A DNA stretch of 15,017 nt from Firmicutes bacterium UBA5301 (GCA_002408345.1 DHRX01000110.1:2091-17107), one strand, 5' to 3'. Shown: positions 1 through 7,318, counted from the stretch's first letter. Numbers and translations are program-made. The notes: a model not told the origin generated them from the sequence alone.

Positions 1-179
1 AGTAAATCGCTAGTATAAATACCAGTAAAATTTAACTTCTGTTCCTCTAAATAAGTAGCAACCATTGCCGCTTGTTGTCGACCTAACTGATTTAAGGAGG
101 GATTTTGATGGCCTTGGATTAAGCCTTGATGATTCCAAGCGGTCTCCCCATGCCGAATTAGATATACCAACATCGACAT
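1..179 (-). CDS. histidine phosphatase family protein (partial, N-terminal part)
   Basis: This is the first 59 codons of a protein that runs off the left edge. The N-terminus reads MSMLVYLIRHGETAWN, which carries the RHGE motif of the histidine phosphatase (phosphoglycerate mutase-like) superfamily. His10 would be the phospho-accepting residue, and NxxG-type spacing follows as in this family. The ATG at 179 is preferred because GAGGTG lies four bases upstream; an in-frame ATG at 173 is the alternative. The gene starts 83 bases after the ferredoxin stop, and a terminator lies between them, so it is probably not a full member of the upstream operon. The family includes cofactor-dependent phosphoglycerate mutases, alpha-ribazole phosphatase (CobC) and general phosphatases. 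The visible part cannot separate these, so no specific substrate is proposed. No oddity is seen in the part present. Confidence 0.85.
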   Translation of the reverse strand, partial: MSMLVYLIRHGETAWNHQGLIQGHQNPSLNQLGRQQAAMVATYLEEQKLNFTGIYTSDL

Positions 180-202
180 TTTTCACCTCAAAGACGATTA
201 TT

Positions 203-241
203 AAAAAACAAAAGACGGGATGCTCGACTTGAGTTCCCGCC
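203..241 (-). terminator. intrinsic terminator after the ferredoxin gene
   Basis: On the minus strand a 7-bp stem (GGCGGGA with TCCCGTC, one G-U pair, plus strand arms 214-220 and 235-241) encloses a loop that can form a small CTC/GAG inner stem. It is followed directly by TTTTGTTTTTT (203-213). It lies 22 bases past the ferredoxin stop and ahead of the histidine phosphatase ribosome binding site. This is a classical Rho-independent layout and probably ends the nfnA-to-ferredoxin transcription unit. Confidence 0.8.
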
Positions 242-262
242 TTCACCATTTCTTAACATTAC

Positions 263-436
263 TTACTCCGCTGGCTCTGGTGCTCCTACCGGGCACACAT
301 CAGCACAAGCGCCACACTCAGTACACTTTTCAGCATCAATCTCATATTGAGTATCGCCTTCGCTAATAGCAGCGGTTGGACATTCAGGTTCACAAGCTCC
401 GCACATAATGCAAGCATCATTAATTACATAAGCCAT
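263..436 (-). CDS. 2[4Fe-4S] ferredoxin, 57 aa
   Basis: This is a complete small clostridial-type ferredoxin starting MAYVINDACIMCGACEPECP. It has two C-x2-C-x2-C-x3-C-P motifs (Cys 9, 12, 15, 19 and Cys 38, 41, 44, 48), each of which would supply three ligands to one [4Fe-4S] cluster and the fourth to the other. The length is typical of the family. The ATG at 436 is set by AAGGGGGAG five bases upstream. It is expected to be a soluble low-potential one- or two-electron carrier in the cytoplasm. It is the last gene before the terminator at 203-241, 64 bases after fdhD. Its position at the end of an nfnAB/fhs/folD/fdhD block suggests that it may carry electrons for NfnAB or a ferredoxin-linked formate dehydrogenase, but the partner is inferred, not shown. 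Confidence 0.95.
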   Translation of the reverse strand: MAYVINDACIMCGACEPECPTAAISEGDTQYEIDAEKCTECGACADVCPVGAPEPAE

Positions 437-500
437 TGGTACTCCCCCTTTCGATTCATTCTGGAAATATTAGGTGTCAGCTGAGAAAACTCCTGCTGAA

Positions 501-1349
501 TTAATCTGCTTTAATCCTCTGGGGCATCGTGTAGATATTGAGTCTGCGTCCACGAGCAAATCCTACCACCGTAACGCCGAGTTCCTGGGCAAGTGCCAAA
601 GCTAATTCTGTTGGTGCTGAACGACTAATGACTACTGGTAGACTTGCCTTAGCCGCCTTAATCAACATTTCTGAAGAGATCCGCCCAGTAGTCATAATCA
701 ATTTATCAGAAAGATCCCATCCGGCTATTAAAGCTTGTCCCAAAACCTTATCTACCGCATTATGCCGCCCAATATCTTCAGCTAAAGCTATTATCTCACC
801 AGTAACTGTACCCAAAGCAGCAGCATGAGTACCTCCAGTTAGTAAAAACAAACTAGTCTGGTCTTGCCAGGCTTTCATCATCGCTACAATCGCTTCTGCC
901 TCTACAGTCAGCTGGGACTCATTTTTAGTCATCCGTAGAGCATCTGAAACGTGATAAAAAATCGTGCCTCGACCACAACCAGTAGTAATAGTTCTTTTAC
1001 CATACAGTTTTTCGGCTAAAGAACTTTTGTTTACTGTTTCCACCGTAACCCTTTGTTTTTCCAAGTCTACTTGTAAACTAACAATATCCGCATATTCTTT
1101 AATTAAAGTTTCGGTAAAAAGGAAGCCAACAATTAATTCAGTAAGCATTATCGGAGCACAGAGTAGAGTTACAAACTCTTTTCCGTTAAGTTCTAAGGTA
1201 ATTGGCACCTCTGAGATTACATAATCTTCTATTTCAGCTAACTCATCCCCACGGTAAGTTACCACTCTTCGAGGCGCAATAAGTTCCTGAAGATCAGCAG
1301 ATAAAGACTGGTATTGCTCCTGACGCCCTACCTTGTCTCGATTAGGCAT
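501..1349 (-). CDS. fdhD: formate dehydrogenase accessory sulfurtransferase FdhD
   Basis: FdhD passes sulfur from a cysteine desulfurase to the molybdenum/tungsten bis-MGD cofactor, a step needed for active formate dehydrogenase. At 282 aa it has the usual family length. Visible landmarks are TGGTHAA (171-177), the highly conserved EDIGRHNAVDKVLG (191-204) and TTGRISSEM (220-228). The sulfur-transfer loop reads TTGCGRG with Cys125. E. coli FdhD has a CxxC there; here the second cysteine position is Gly, so only the first, sulfur-accepting cysteine is kept. The ATG lies inside the end of folD (8-base overlap), which implies translational coupling; the closest purine-rich match is a GGGGGT about 11 bases upstream. 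No formate dehydrogenase catalytic gene is in the window, so its client must be encoded elsewhere. Confidence 0.95.
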   Translation of the reverse strand: MPNRDKVGRQEQYQSLSADLQELIAPRRVVTYRGDELAEIEDYVISEVPITLELNGKEFVTLLCAPIMLTELIVGFLFTETLIKEYADIVSLQVDLEKQRVTVETVNKSSLAEKLYGKRTITTGCGRGTIFYHVSDALRMTKNESQLTVEAEAIVAMMKAWQDQTSLFLLTGGTHAAALGTVTGEIIALAEDIGRHNAVDKVLGQALIAGWDLSDKLIMTTGRISSEMLIKAAKASLPVVISRSAPTELALALAQELGVTVVGFARGRRLNIYTMPQRIKAD

Positions 1350-2208
1350 CTATCTCAGTTACCCCCAAATTTGTTTTGGCCACATCTAGCGTATTCTGTA
1401 GCAACATAGCAATGGTCATCGGCCCAACCCCACCAGGAACCGGTGTAATTGCTCCTGCTACTGCTTGCACTTCACTAAAAGCAACGTCACCATATAATTT
1501 TCCTTGATATCTGTTCATCCCTACATCAATTACAACCGCTCCAGGCTTAACCCAACTGCCCCGAACCATCTCTCGACGCCCAACGGCGACGACTAAGATG
1601 TCGGCGCTACGAGCCAAATCAGGAAGATCAACTGTTTTAGAGTGGGCTATAGTCACTGTAGCATTAGCTGCTAATAGCAGAGCGGCCATCGGCTTGCCAA
1701 CAATATTACTACGCCCGACCACTACCCCTTGTTTACCAGCAATCTCTACACCTGTAGAACGAATTAGTTCTAAAATCCCCCGGGGCGTACAGGGAACTAA
1801 ACCGGGGGTTCCAGCCCACAGGTTTCCAATATTTATCGGATGGAAACCATCGACATCCTTACGGGGATCAATAGCTGTAATTACCGCAGTTGAATCGATC
1901 TGGGGCGGAACCGGTAACTGCACTAAAATTCCATGAATTCTAGCGTCGTGATTAAGTTCATCAATTAATTTTAACAGTTGGTCCTGGCTAGTATCTGCCG
2001 GTAACCTGTGAACCAGGGAGTGAAAACCTACTTCCAAACAAGCCTTCTCTTTTGATCGTACATATACTTGAGAAGCAGGGTCTTCCCCAACCAAAACTAC
2101 CGCTAAACCTGGAGTGCAACCGGCCTTTTTTTGCATCTCGTGAACTTCCTGAGCAATTTTAGTTCTAAATTCAGCAGCTATACGACGTCCATCAATAATT
2201 TCTCCCAT
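1342..2208 (-). CDS. folD: bifunctional methylene-THF dehydrogenase / methenyl-THF cyclohydrolase FolD
   Basis: FolD interconverts 10-formyl-, 5,10-methenyl- and 5,10-methylene-tetrahydrofolate using NAD(P)(H) in the cytoplasm. The 288-aa protein is full length. The catalytic Y-x3-K pair is Tyr49/Lys53 in YVRSKEKAC; QLPVP (97-101) and KDVDGFHP (117-124) supply the conserved Gln97 and Asp120. The nucleotide-binding signature GRSNIVGKP is at 165-173, and PVPGGVGPMT at 256-265. The ATG at 2208 has AAGGAG with six bases of spacing. It lies 24 bases after ndk and overlaps fdhD by 8 bases. Together with fhs it covers steps two to four of the Wood-Ljungdahl methyl branch; no separate cyclohydrolase (fchA) is present, consistent with a bifunctional enzyme. 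Coenzyme preference for NADP over NAD cannot be fixed from the motifs, though nfnAB nearby favours NADPH. Confidence 0.97.
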   Translation of the reverse strand: MGEIIDGRRIAAEFRTKIAQEVHEMQKKAGCTPGLAVVLVGEDPASQVYVRSKEKACLEVGFHSLVHRLPADTSQDQLLKLIDELNHDARIHGILVQLPVPPQIDSTAVITAIDPRKDVDGFHPINIGNLWAGTPGLVPCTPRGILELIRSTGVEIAGKQGVVVGRSNIVGKPMAALLLAANATVTIAHSKTVDLPDLARSADILVVAVGRREMVRGSWVKPGAVVIDVGMNRYQGKLYGDVAFSEVQAVAGAITPVPGGVGPMTIAMLLQNTLDVAKTNLGVTEIDA

Positions 2209-2232
2209 GATATTCTCCTTGAATACTACGAT

Positions 2233-2631
2233 TTAACCAAAGAACCGTTGGATTTCAACCTCTGCTGTATCCAAAGCATCAGAAGCATGGACAACATTAT
2301 GGGGCAGCACAGTACCATAATCCCCACGGATAGTACCAGGTGCAGCTTCCATGGGATTTGTGGCCCCAACAATATTGCGTACTACTTTGACAGCGTCTAC
2401 ACCTTCTAGTACACCCATAACCACTGGACCATCAGTGATCGTCTCTACTAATTCGCCAAAGAAGGGTTTGTCCTTTAAATGGGCATAATGTTCTGCTACA
2501 ACTTTAGGATCTAAGGTTTTAACCGCTAATTTAACTAGTTGCAAGCCCCTAGCTTCAAAACGCTGTATGACAATGCCCACCAAACCACGGCGTACCGCTT
2601 CTGGTTTAACAAAGAAAAAAGTCTGTTCCAC
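2233..2631 (-). CDS. ndk: nucleoside diphosphate kinase
   Basis: Ndk transfers the gamma phosphate of ATP to other nucleoside diphosphates through a phosphohistidine. The protein is near the normal length for a short bacterial Ndk. The start is taken as GTG at 2631, giving MEQTFFFVKPEAVRRGLVG, because this matches the family N-terminus and puts AAGGGGG seven bases upstream. The in-frame TTG at 2634 would leave only four bases. With this start the ATP-binding Lys is residue 9. The catalytic His is residue 115 in NVVHASDA, where most homologues read N-[IVL]-[IV]-HGSDS. TIRGDYG is conserved just before it. The usual KPD is KPE here. These are mild departures, and the key His, Lys and Arg are present. 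It sits between fhs and folD, an unusual partner for one-carbon genes. Confidence 0.94.
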   Translation of the reverse strand: MEQTFFFVKPEAVRRGLVGIVIQRFEARGLQLVKLAVKTLDPKVVAEHYAHLKDKPFFGELVETITDGPVVMGVLEGVDAVKVVRNIVGATNPMEAAPGTIRGDYGTVLPHNVVHASDALDTAEVEIQRFFG

Positions 2632-2693
2632 CAATAATCCCCCTTGAATAATGTGTTGTTTGCCTTAACCTAATAGATATTCATTCTTAATCC

Positions 2694-2718
2694 CGGCTTG
2701 TCCTGCTAAAACAAGCCG
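2694..2718 (-). repeat. perfect 8-bp hairpin across the fhs stop codon
   Basis: The plus-strand arms CGGCTTGT (2694-2701) and ACAAGCCG (2711-2718) are perfectly complementary around a 9-base loop that contains the fhs TAG stop (2706-2708). The minus strand after it is GGATTAAGAATG with no T-run, so it is not a standard intrinsic terminator. It could be an mRNA-stabilising or processing hairpin between fhs and ndk, or chance. Confidence 0.45.
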
Positions 2719-4376
2719 CTGATCTTTCCAGACTCAGTAATTTTCATATCTGCAGCCGCCGGGTGTCGGGGCAACCCTGGTAAGGTCTGAATCTTACCGG
2801 TATAACAAATTAGAAATCCAGCTCCAGCAGCAACCTTAACATCCCGAAGATTGAGTTTCCAGCCTCGGGGTGCCCCTAACAGCTCCGGATTATCGGATAA
2901 AGAAAACTGGGTTTTAGCTACACAAATCGGCAACCTACTAAAACCCTGTTCTTCCAATACAGCTAGCTTCTTTTCCGCTGTAGCTGAATAGAGAACCCCG
3001 TCAGCCCCGTACACTTGGGTCGCCAGTCGATTAAGTTTTTCTTCAACCGGCTCAGCCAAACTATAAAGAGGGGTGAAATTAGCTTGTTCCGCTTCTAAAA
3101 CATTGAGAACTTGCTGAGCTAGCTCTACGCCTCCAGCGCCTCCACGAGCCACTACTTCCGAGACCGCCGCTGCAACCCCGTGCTCCTGGCAATAGTTTAG
3201 AACTAAATCCAATTCCGCAGCTGTATCATTCGGAAAACGATTAAGCGCTACTACCACCGGTAACCCAAATTTCCGGATATTTTTAATATGGGCACCGAGG
3301 TTACTCAGTCCCTCCTCTAAAGCTGGTAAGTTTTCTCCATTTAGTTCGGTTTTGGCGACACCACCATGCATCTTTAAAGCCCGAACCGAGGCTACTAGCA
3401 CCGCTATATCCGGTCGTAAATCCGACTGGTTACAGACTATATCAAAAAACTTTTCTGCTCCTAAATCAGCAGCAAACCCACCTTCTGTGACTACATAGTC
3501 AGCTAGATGGAGGGCGAGTTGGGTTGCTAAAATACTGTTATTCCCGTGGGCAATATTAGCAAAAGGTCCCCCGTGAATAAAGGCTGGCTGCCCCTCTAAA
3601 GTTTGGACTAAGTTAGGCTTGATAGCCTCCTTTAGTAAAATAGCCATCGACTCCACCGCTTGTAGTTGGGCGGCCTGAATCGGCTGTCCCTCTCGATTGT
3701 ACCCAATAATAATTCGACCTAAACGTTCCTTTAAATCCGAAAAATCCTGGGCCAAACAGAGAATAGCCATAATCTCTGAGGCAGCGGTAATTTCGAAAAA
3801 AGACTCCCGGGGAACTCCATTACCACGGCCGCCTAAACCCACTATTATCTGTCGCAATTGACGGTCATTAACATCCAAGACCCGGCCCCACCCTGGCCTG
3901 GTCACATCAATTTCTAAAGCATTACCAAAGTTAATGTGGTTATCAATTAAAGCCGCTAAAAGGTTATGGGCTGCAGTTATGGCTGCAAAATCACCGGTAA
4001 AATGCAGATTGATATCCTCCATAGGAACTACTTGGGCATAACCACCACCGGCAGCCCCTCCCTTAATCCCAAAAACCGGGCCCAAAGAAGGTTCCCGTAA
4101 ACAAGCAGCTACTTTTTTCCCTAAATGCCCTAACGCTTGAGTTAACCCGATAGATGTACAGGTTTTTCCCTCACCAGCTGGGGTAGCCGTTATCGCTGTC
4201 GTAAAAATTAATTTACCTTTAGGCCTAGTTCGCACCCGTTCTAGGGCTGCTAAACTTACCTTAGCTTTATATCGCCCATACTGATCAAGCTCGTCTGGAA
4301 GTAACCCTAGCCCTTCCGCAACCTCTCCAATCGGTTTTAACTGAGCTTGTTGAGCTATTTCAATATCACTAAGCAC
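2706..4376 (-). CDS. fhs: formate-tetrahydrofolate ligase (10-formyl-THF synthetase)
   Basis: Fhs makes 10-formyl-THF from formate, THF and ATP, the entry step of the Wood-Ljungdahl methyl branch; it is reversible, so it can also make ATP from formyl-THF. At 556 aa it is full length. The P-loop-like TPAGEGKT is at 65-72. The family signature region REPSLGPVFGIKGGAAGGG spans 94-112 and is followed by the conserved DINLHFTGD (121-129). The C-terminus keeps LPICVAKTQFSLSD and TLPGLPRHPAA and ends in GLF. The start is GTG at 4376, with GGAGG about ten bases upstream; no ATG near the N-terminus fits better. It begins five bases after the nfnB stop and is almost certainly co-transcribed with it. 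A hairpin overlaps its stop codon. No catalytic departure is seen. Confidence 0.97.
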   Translation of the reverse strand: MLSDIEIAQQAQLKPIGEVAEGLGLLPDELDQYGRYKAKVSLAALERVRTRPKGKLIFTTAITATPAGEGKTCTSIGLTQALGHLGKKVAACLREPSLGPVFGIKGGAAGGGYAQVVPMEDINLHFTGDFAAITAAHNLLAALIDNHINFGNALEIDVTRPGWGRVLDVNDRQLRQIIVGLGGRGNGVPRESFFEITAASEIMAILCLAQDFSDLKERLGRIIIGYNREGQPIQAAQLQAVESMAILLKEAIKPNLVQTLEGQPAFIHGGPFANIAHGNNSILATQLALHLADYVVTEGGFAADLGAEKFFDIVCNQSDLRPDIAVLVASVRALKMHGGVAKTELNGENLPALEEGLSNLGAHIKNIRKFGLPVVVALNRFPNDTAAELDLVLNYCQEHGVAAAVSEVVARGGAGGVELAQQVLNVLEAEQANFTPLYSLAEPVEEKLNRLATQVYGADGVLYSATAEKKLAVLEEQGFSRLPICVAKTQFSLSDNPELLGAPRGWKLNLRDVKVAAGAGFLICYTGKIQTLPGLPRHPAAADMKITESGKISGLF

Positions 4377-4381
4377 ACCTT

Positions 4382-5752
4382 TTACGCCTCCTCGTTTAGG
4401 CTTCTAATAATAGCGGCAGCAGCCTCTCGCCCTGCCCCCATAGCTTTAATGACCGTCGCGGCTCCAGTAGCGGCATCGCCACCAGCCCAAACATCTACAA
4501 TATTTGTCCGGCCATTTGCATCCACAACAACATTACCCTTAGCAGCCACCTGTAAACCCGGTATCGTTGAAAAAAGAACCGGGTTCGGACTCTGCCCTAT
4601 AGCTACAATAACTGTGTCTACCTCTAGCAGATACTCGGAACCAACTACAGGAATAGGCCGGCATCTCCCGTCTGGCCCTGGTTCTCCTAGGGTCATGCGC
4701 TGTAACTTAAGCCCGGTAACCCACCCGTCCTTACCGACTATCTCTAGCGGAGCTACCAATAAATCGAAAAGAACCCCTTCTTCCTCTGCATTTTCGATTT
4801 CTTCCGCCCGCGCCGGCATCTCAGCCCGGCTCCGCCGATAAACAATACGCACCTCTTCAGCGCCTAGACGCAACGCAGTTCTAGCTGCATCCATAGCCAC
4901 ATTACCAGCACCCAAAACCGCCACTCTTTTTCCTACCTTAACCGGCGTATCATATTCCGGGAACTGATAAGCTTGCATTAGGTTAACTCTAGTTAAGTAT
5001 TCATTAGCTGAAAAAACTCCATTATAGTTTTCCCCAGGAATACCTAAAAAACTAGGTAATCCAGCACCGGTAGCGATAAAAAATGCCCGGTATCCTTCCT
5101 GGCGTAAGTCATCTAAACTAATAGTTTTACCAACCAACGTATCTAATTGGATATCTACCCCTAAAGCTTGGATATAAGCAATTTCTTCTTCCAATATCCG
5201 CTTGGGAAGACGAAATTCTGGAATACCATAACGCAGAACGCCGCCGGCCGCATGGAGCGTTTCAAAAAGGGTTACCTGTAACCCGGCTTTAGCTAAATCA
5301 GCAGCAGCGCTAAGCCCAGCTGGACCCGAACCGATAACTGCAACCTTAGGCCCGGTTAAGGTTGGCTTTGTTTGCCCAGTGTCGGGCGAGCGATACTCCG
5401 CCACAAAACGTTCCAAAGCCCCGATCGCAATCGGTTCCCCTTTAATTCCCCGAACACAAACCCCTTCACACTGACTTTCTTGAGGACAAACCCGACCGCA
5501 CACCGCTGGAAGAGCATTTTTCTCTAAAACTAATTTGGCTGCTTGCTCTACATTACCGGCTTTAAGCTCACTCAAAAACTCTGGGATAGGTACCCCTACC
5601 GGGCATCCGGCAACACAGGGCCGGTGCTTGCAATGCAAACAGCGTTCAGCTTCTGCCTGGGCTGCTGCCAAATCTAGACTTTGAGCAACCTCCTCGAAGC
5701 TAGTACGGCGCTGCTCCACTGAAATTTTGGGTATCTTTACTCGATCCCGCAT
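4382..5752 (-). CDS. nfnB: NfnB, large subunit of ferredoxin-dependent NADH:NADP+ oxidoreductase (GltD-like)
   Basis: This 456-aa flavoprotein belongs to the GltD / sulfide dehydrogenase large-subunit family. In NfnAB it holds the bifurcating FAD and the NADP(H) site. The N-terminal iron-sulfur region has C38-x2-C41-x4-C46-x3-C50 and C85-x3-C89-x5-C95-x3-C99, consistent with two [4Fe-4S] clusters. The FAD fold follows with GSGPAG (141-146), then GAGNVAMD (281-288) for NADP(H), and GGDAATG (424-430) closes the FAD site. The ATG at 5752 has a run of seven G eight bases upstream. It overlaps nfnA by 16 bases, so the two are coupled. A glutamate synthase role was considered, but the partner is an NfnA-type subunit, not a GltB-type amidotransferase, so NfnB is the better call. 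It acts as a soluble heterodimer subunit in the cytoplasm. Confidence 0.92.
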   Translation of the reverse strand: MRDRVKIPKISVEQRRTSFEEVAQSLDLAAAQAEAERCLHCKHRPCVAGCPVGVPIPEFLSELKAGNVEQAAKLVLEKNALPAVCGRVCPQESQCEGVCVRGIKGEPIAIGALERFVAEYRSPDTGQTKPTLTGPKVAVIGSGPAGLSAAADLAKAGLQVTLFETLHAAGGVLRYGIPEFRLPKRILEEEIAYIQALGVDIQLDTLVGKTISLDDLRQEGYRAFFIATGAGLPSFLGIPGENYNGVFSANEYLTRVNLMQAYQFPEYDTPVKVGKRVAVLGAGNVAMDAARTALRLGAEEVRIVYRRSRAEMPARAEEIENAEEEGVLFDLLVAPLEIVGKDGWVTGLKLQRMTLGEPGPDGRCRPIPVVGSEYLLEVDTVIVAIGQSPNPVLFSTIPGLQVAAKGNVVVDANGRTNIVDVWAGGDAATGAATVIKAMGAGREAAAAIIRSLNEEA

Positions 5753-6591
5753 TGGCAGTTCCCCCCCTCTTCAGCAAACTTCTGATGGGCTTGTTTCTCT
5801 TCTGTTAAATACTGACGTAACCGTTGACTTAAACCAGCAAAATCAACTAGGTGACCATCAAATTCCGGACCATCAATACAGGTAAATTTGGTTTCACTGC
5901 CAACCTGAACCCGACAAGCACCACACATACCTGTTCCATCAATCATTAAGGCATTTAAGCTAACCGTAGTAGGCAATTGCAGCGCCTTAGTTACTTTACA
6001 GACCGCAGCCATCATCGGGGTCGGACCGATTGCTAATACTTCTCTGATTATTCCAGCTTGTGCCGCTTCTGGAATCAAGTCTGTTACAAAACCCTTGTGA
6101 CCTTTACTACCATCATCAGTACAGATCCACATACGGTCGCTAATCGCCGCTAACCGTTCTTCAAGAATAAGCAAATCAGCATTTCTAGCGCCGAGGATTG
6201 TCCAGATTTGCCAACCTTTCTGATGTAAGTCAATGGCTCGAGGGAGAATAGGAGCCGCTCCAACACCACCGGCTACACATAACATAATGCCTGGTCCTGC
6301 TGGCGCCTGCGGAGCCACCCCTAAAGGGCCTAATAAAGTGGTAATTTCCTGACCGACTTGGTAAGTTGCTAGCTCTGCAGTGGTTTTGCCCATAACTTGA
6401 ATAATTAACTCGACTTGACCATCTTGGGCAGAAACAATAGTAAGGGGAACCCGTTCCCCTCCTTCCTGGGTACGAATGATTACAAAATGTCCTGGTTGAG
6501 CCTTAGCCGCTACCCTTGGCGCTTCAACCATTAGACGAAAAATCCCTGGTGCCAGTAGTTCTTTAGCCGTAATCCGATATCCCAAGTTCAT
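5737..6591 (-). CDS. nfnA: NfnA, small subunit of ferredoxin-dependent NADH:NADP+ oxidoreductase
   Basis: This 284-aa protein is of the ferredoxin-NADP reductase-like family and matches the NAD(H)-binding NfnA / sulfide dehydrogenase small subunit. RVPLTIVS (47-54) is the FAD-binding R-x-P-L-T motif. CVAGGVGAAPI (105-115) is the pyridine nucleotide-binding region. IDGTGMCGACR plus Cys238 supplies the [2Fe-2S] ligands, likely Asp218, Cys223, Cys226 and Cys238 as known for this family. With NfnB it couples exergonic ferredoxin-dependent and endergonic NADH-dependent reduction of NADP+. The C-terminus (CQCGIE) overlaps nfnB. The start is uncertain: GAGGGAGGA directly abuts the ATG at 6591, with GGAGG only one base away. 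An in-frame TTG at 6585 would have seven-base spacing and give MGYRITAKEL. A terminator-like hairpin lies only 14 bases upstream of the ATG. Confidence 0.92.
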   Translation of the reverse strand: MNLGYRITAKELLAPGIFRLMVEAPRVAAKAQPGHFVIIRTQEGGERVPLTIVSAQDGQVELIIQVMGKTTAELATYQVGQEITTLLGPLGVAPQAPAGPGIMLCVAGGVGAAPILPRAIDLHQKGWQIWTILGARNADLLILEERLAAISDRMWICTDDGSKGHKGFVTDLIPEAAQAGIIREVLAIGPTPMMAAVCKVTKALQLPTTVSLNALMIDGTGMCGACRVQVGSETKFTCIDGPEFDGHLVDFAGLSQRLRQYLTEEKQAHQKFAEEGGNCQCGIE

Positions 6592-6605
6592 TCCTCCCTC
6601 TAAGG

Positions 6606-6632
6606 AAAAAGCGACCGTGCTGGTCGCCTTTT
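6606..6632 (-). terminator. intrinsic terminator at the end of the PilZ gene, just ahead of nfnA
   Basis: On the minus strand AAAAGGCGACC (6622-6632) pairs with GGTCGCTTTTT (6606-6616) around an AGCAC loop. This gives an 11-bp stem with a G-C core, one G-U pair, and a T-run at the 3' side. The hairpin includes two bases of the PilZ stop codon (6631-6633). The nfnA ribosome binding site starts at 6600, so the terminator sits in the nfnA leader if transcription begins upstream of it. A leaky terminator or an attenuator are both possible. Confidence 0.8.
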
Positions 6633-7314
6633 AGCTCTCTTTACCCAATTCTCTTCTTCGCCTGCGACGCTGTTCCTCGAAGATAAACGAGACAATTTGG
6701 TCTTGCGTATTATAATCTAAATCAACAAATTTTACCCCGTAGCTATACCGTTCCTTTTCTTGATCCCCTTGTTCATGAATATTAACTATTTCCCCGGTTA
6801 AGGTCAAGTCCGATTCTTCAAGAAGTAGCTTAATGTTCATTTTAGTACTTTTGGGCAACTGTAAGTCGGTTACTAAACGTACACCGCCACCGCTAATATC
6901 ACGAATAATCGCCTTCTCGTAGATTCCTGGTACAATAGTTAAATTTTCTTCAGGTAAAAAGGTAATAGCATATTCTACCGGCAGAACTATCGAAAGCCGA
7001 AAGAGTTGGCGACGCTGGGATCGGCTAACTTCATCTGGTAAGGCTAAATCATAAATACGTAAAGTTTCAACAGATCGTCGAAAAACAACTGTACTCACAA
7101 AAGAATAAAGGGCATCAGGCTGTTCAAACTGAACTCGAACTTTTGAACCAGATGAAAAAGGAACTACAACCCCTCCCTCTAGAGGGGCTGCTATGGAGAT
7201 ATAGGTATTACTAACATCTTCAACTCGACTCGGATACCACTTCGCTTCAGTAAAATCCCTTTTTACTTGAATCAGCTGCCCTACTTGCGGTAGCTTGTCC
7301 ACCTGCAGCACCAT
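6631..7314 (-). CDS. PilZ-domain protein with N-terminal YcgR/YpfB-like domain, likely c-di-GMP effector
   Basis: This 227-aa soluble protein has a YcgR-like N-terminal beta domain (about 5-95) and a PilZ domain (about 97-220). Both c-di-GMP motifs are present: the R-x3-R element RRQLFR (Arg102 and Arg106) and D-x-S-x2-G as Asp139, Ser141 and Gly144 in DISGGG. By family knowledge such proteins bind cyclic-di-GMP and act on flagellar motility, exopolysaccharide or other outputs. Which one applies here cannot be told. The C-terminus has a short run of arginines (EEQRRRRRREL), a possible nucleic-acid or membrane contact. The ATG at 7314 is only four bases after the lon stop, with a poor ribosome binding site (AATAGG abutting), so translation is probably coupled to lon. 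In Bacillus the gene after lonA is normally the GTPase engB/ysxC, not this gene. Confidence 0.85.
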   Translation of the reverse strand: MVLQVDKLPQVGQLIQVKRDFTEAKWYPSRVEDVSNTYISIAAPLEGGVVVPFSSGSKVRVQFEQPDALYSFVSTVVFRRSVETLRIYDLALPDEVSRSQRRQLFRLSIVLPVEYAITFLPEENLTIVPGIYEKAIIRDISGGGVRLVTDLQLPKSTKMNIKLLLEESDLTLTGEIVNIHEQGDQEKERYSYGVKFVDLDYNTQDQIVSFIFEEQRRRRRRELGKES

Positions 7315-7318
7315 CCTA

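Noticed and set aside
10..249. A 79-codon open frame on the minus strand over the left edge
   Set aside because: It is out of frame with the histidine phosphatase, whose RHGE motif and ribosome binding site are clear, and it runs through the terminator; it has no recognisable protein features.
2131..2409. A 92-codon plus-strand open frame spanning the folD-ndk junction
   Set aside because: It is antisense to two conserved genes and shows no recognisable motif.
4347..4841. A 164-codon open frame on the plus strand opposite nfnB
   Set aside because: It lies antisense to a well-conserved gene, is biased in composition as expected for a shadow frame, and has no domain or convincing start.
4382..5752. 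Glutamate synthase small subunit (GltD)
   Set aside because: The fold is shared, but the coupled partner is an NfnA-type flavoprotein with a [2Fe-2S] motif and no GltB-type large subunit is present.
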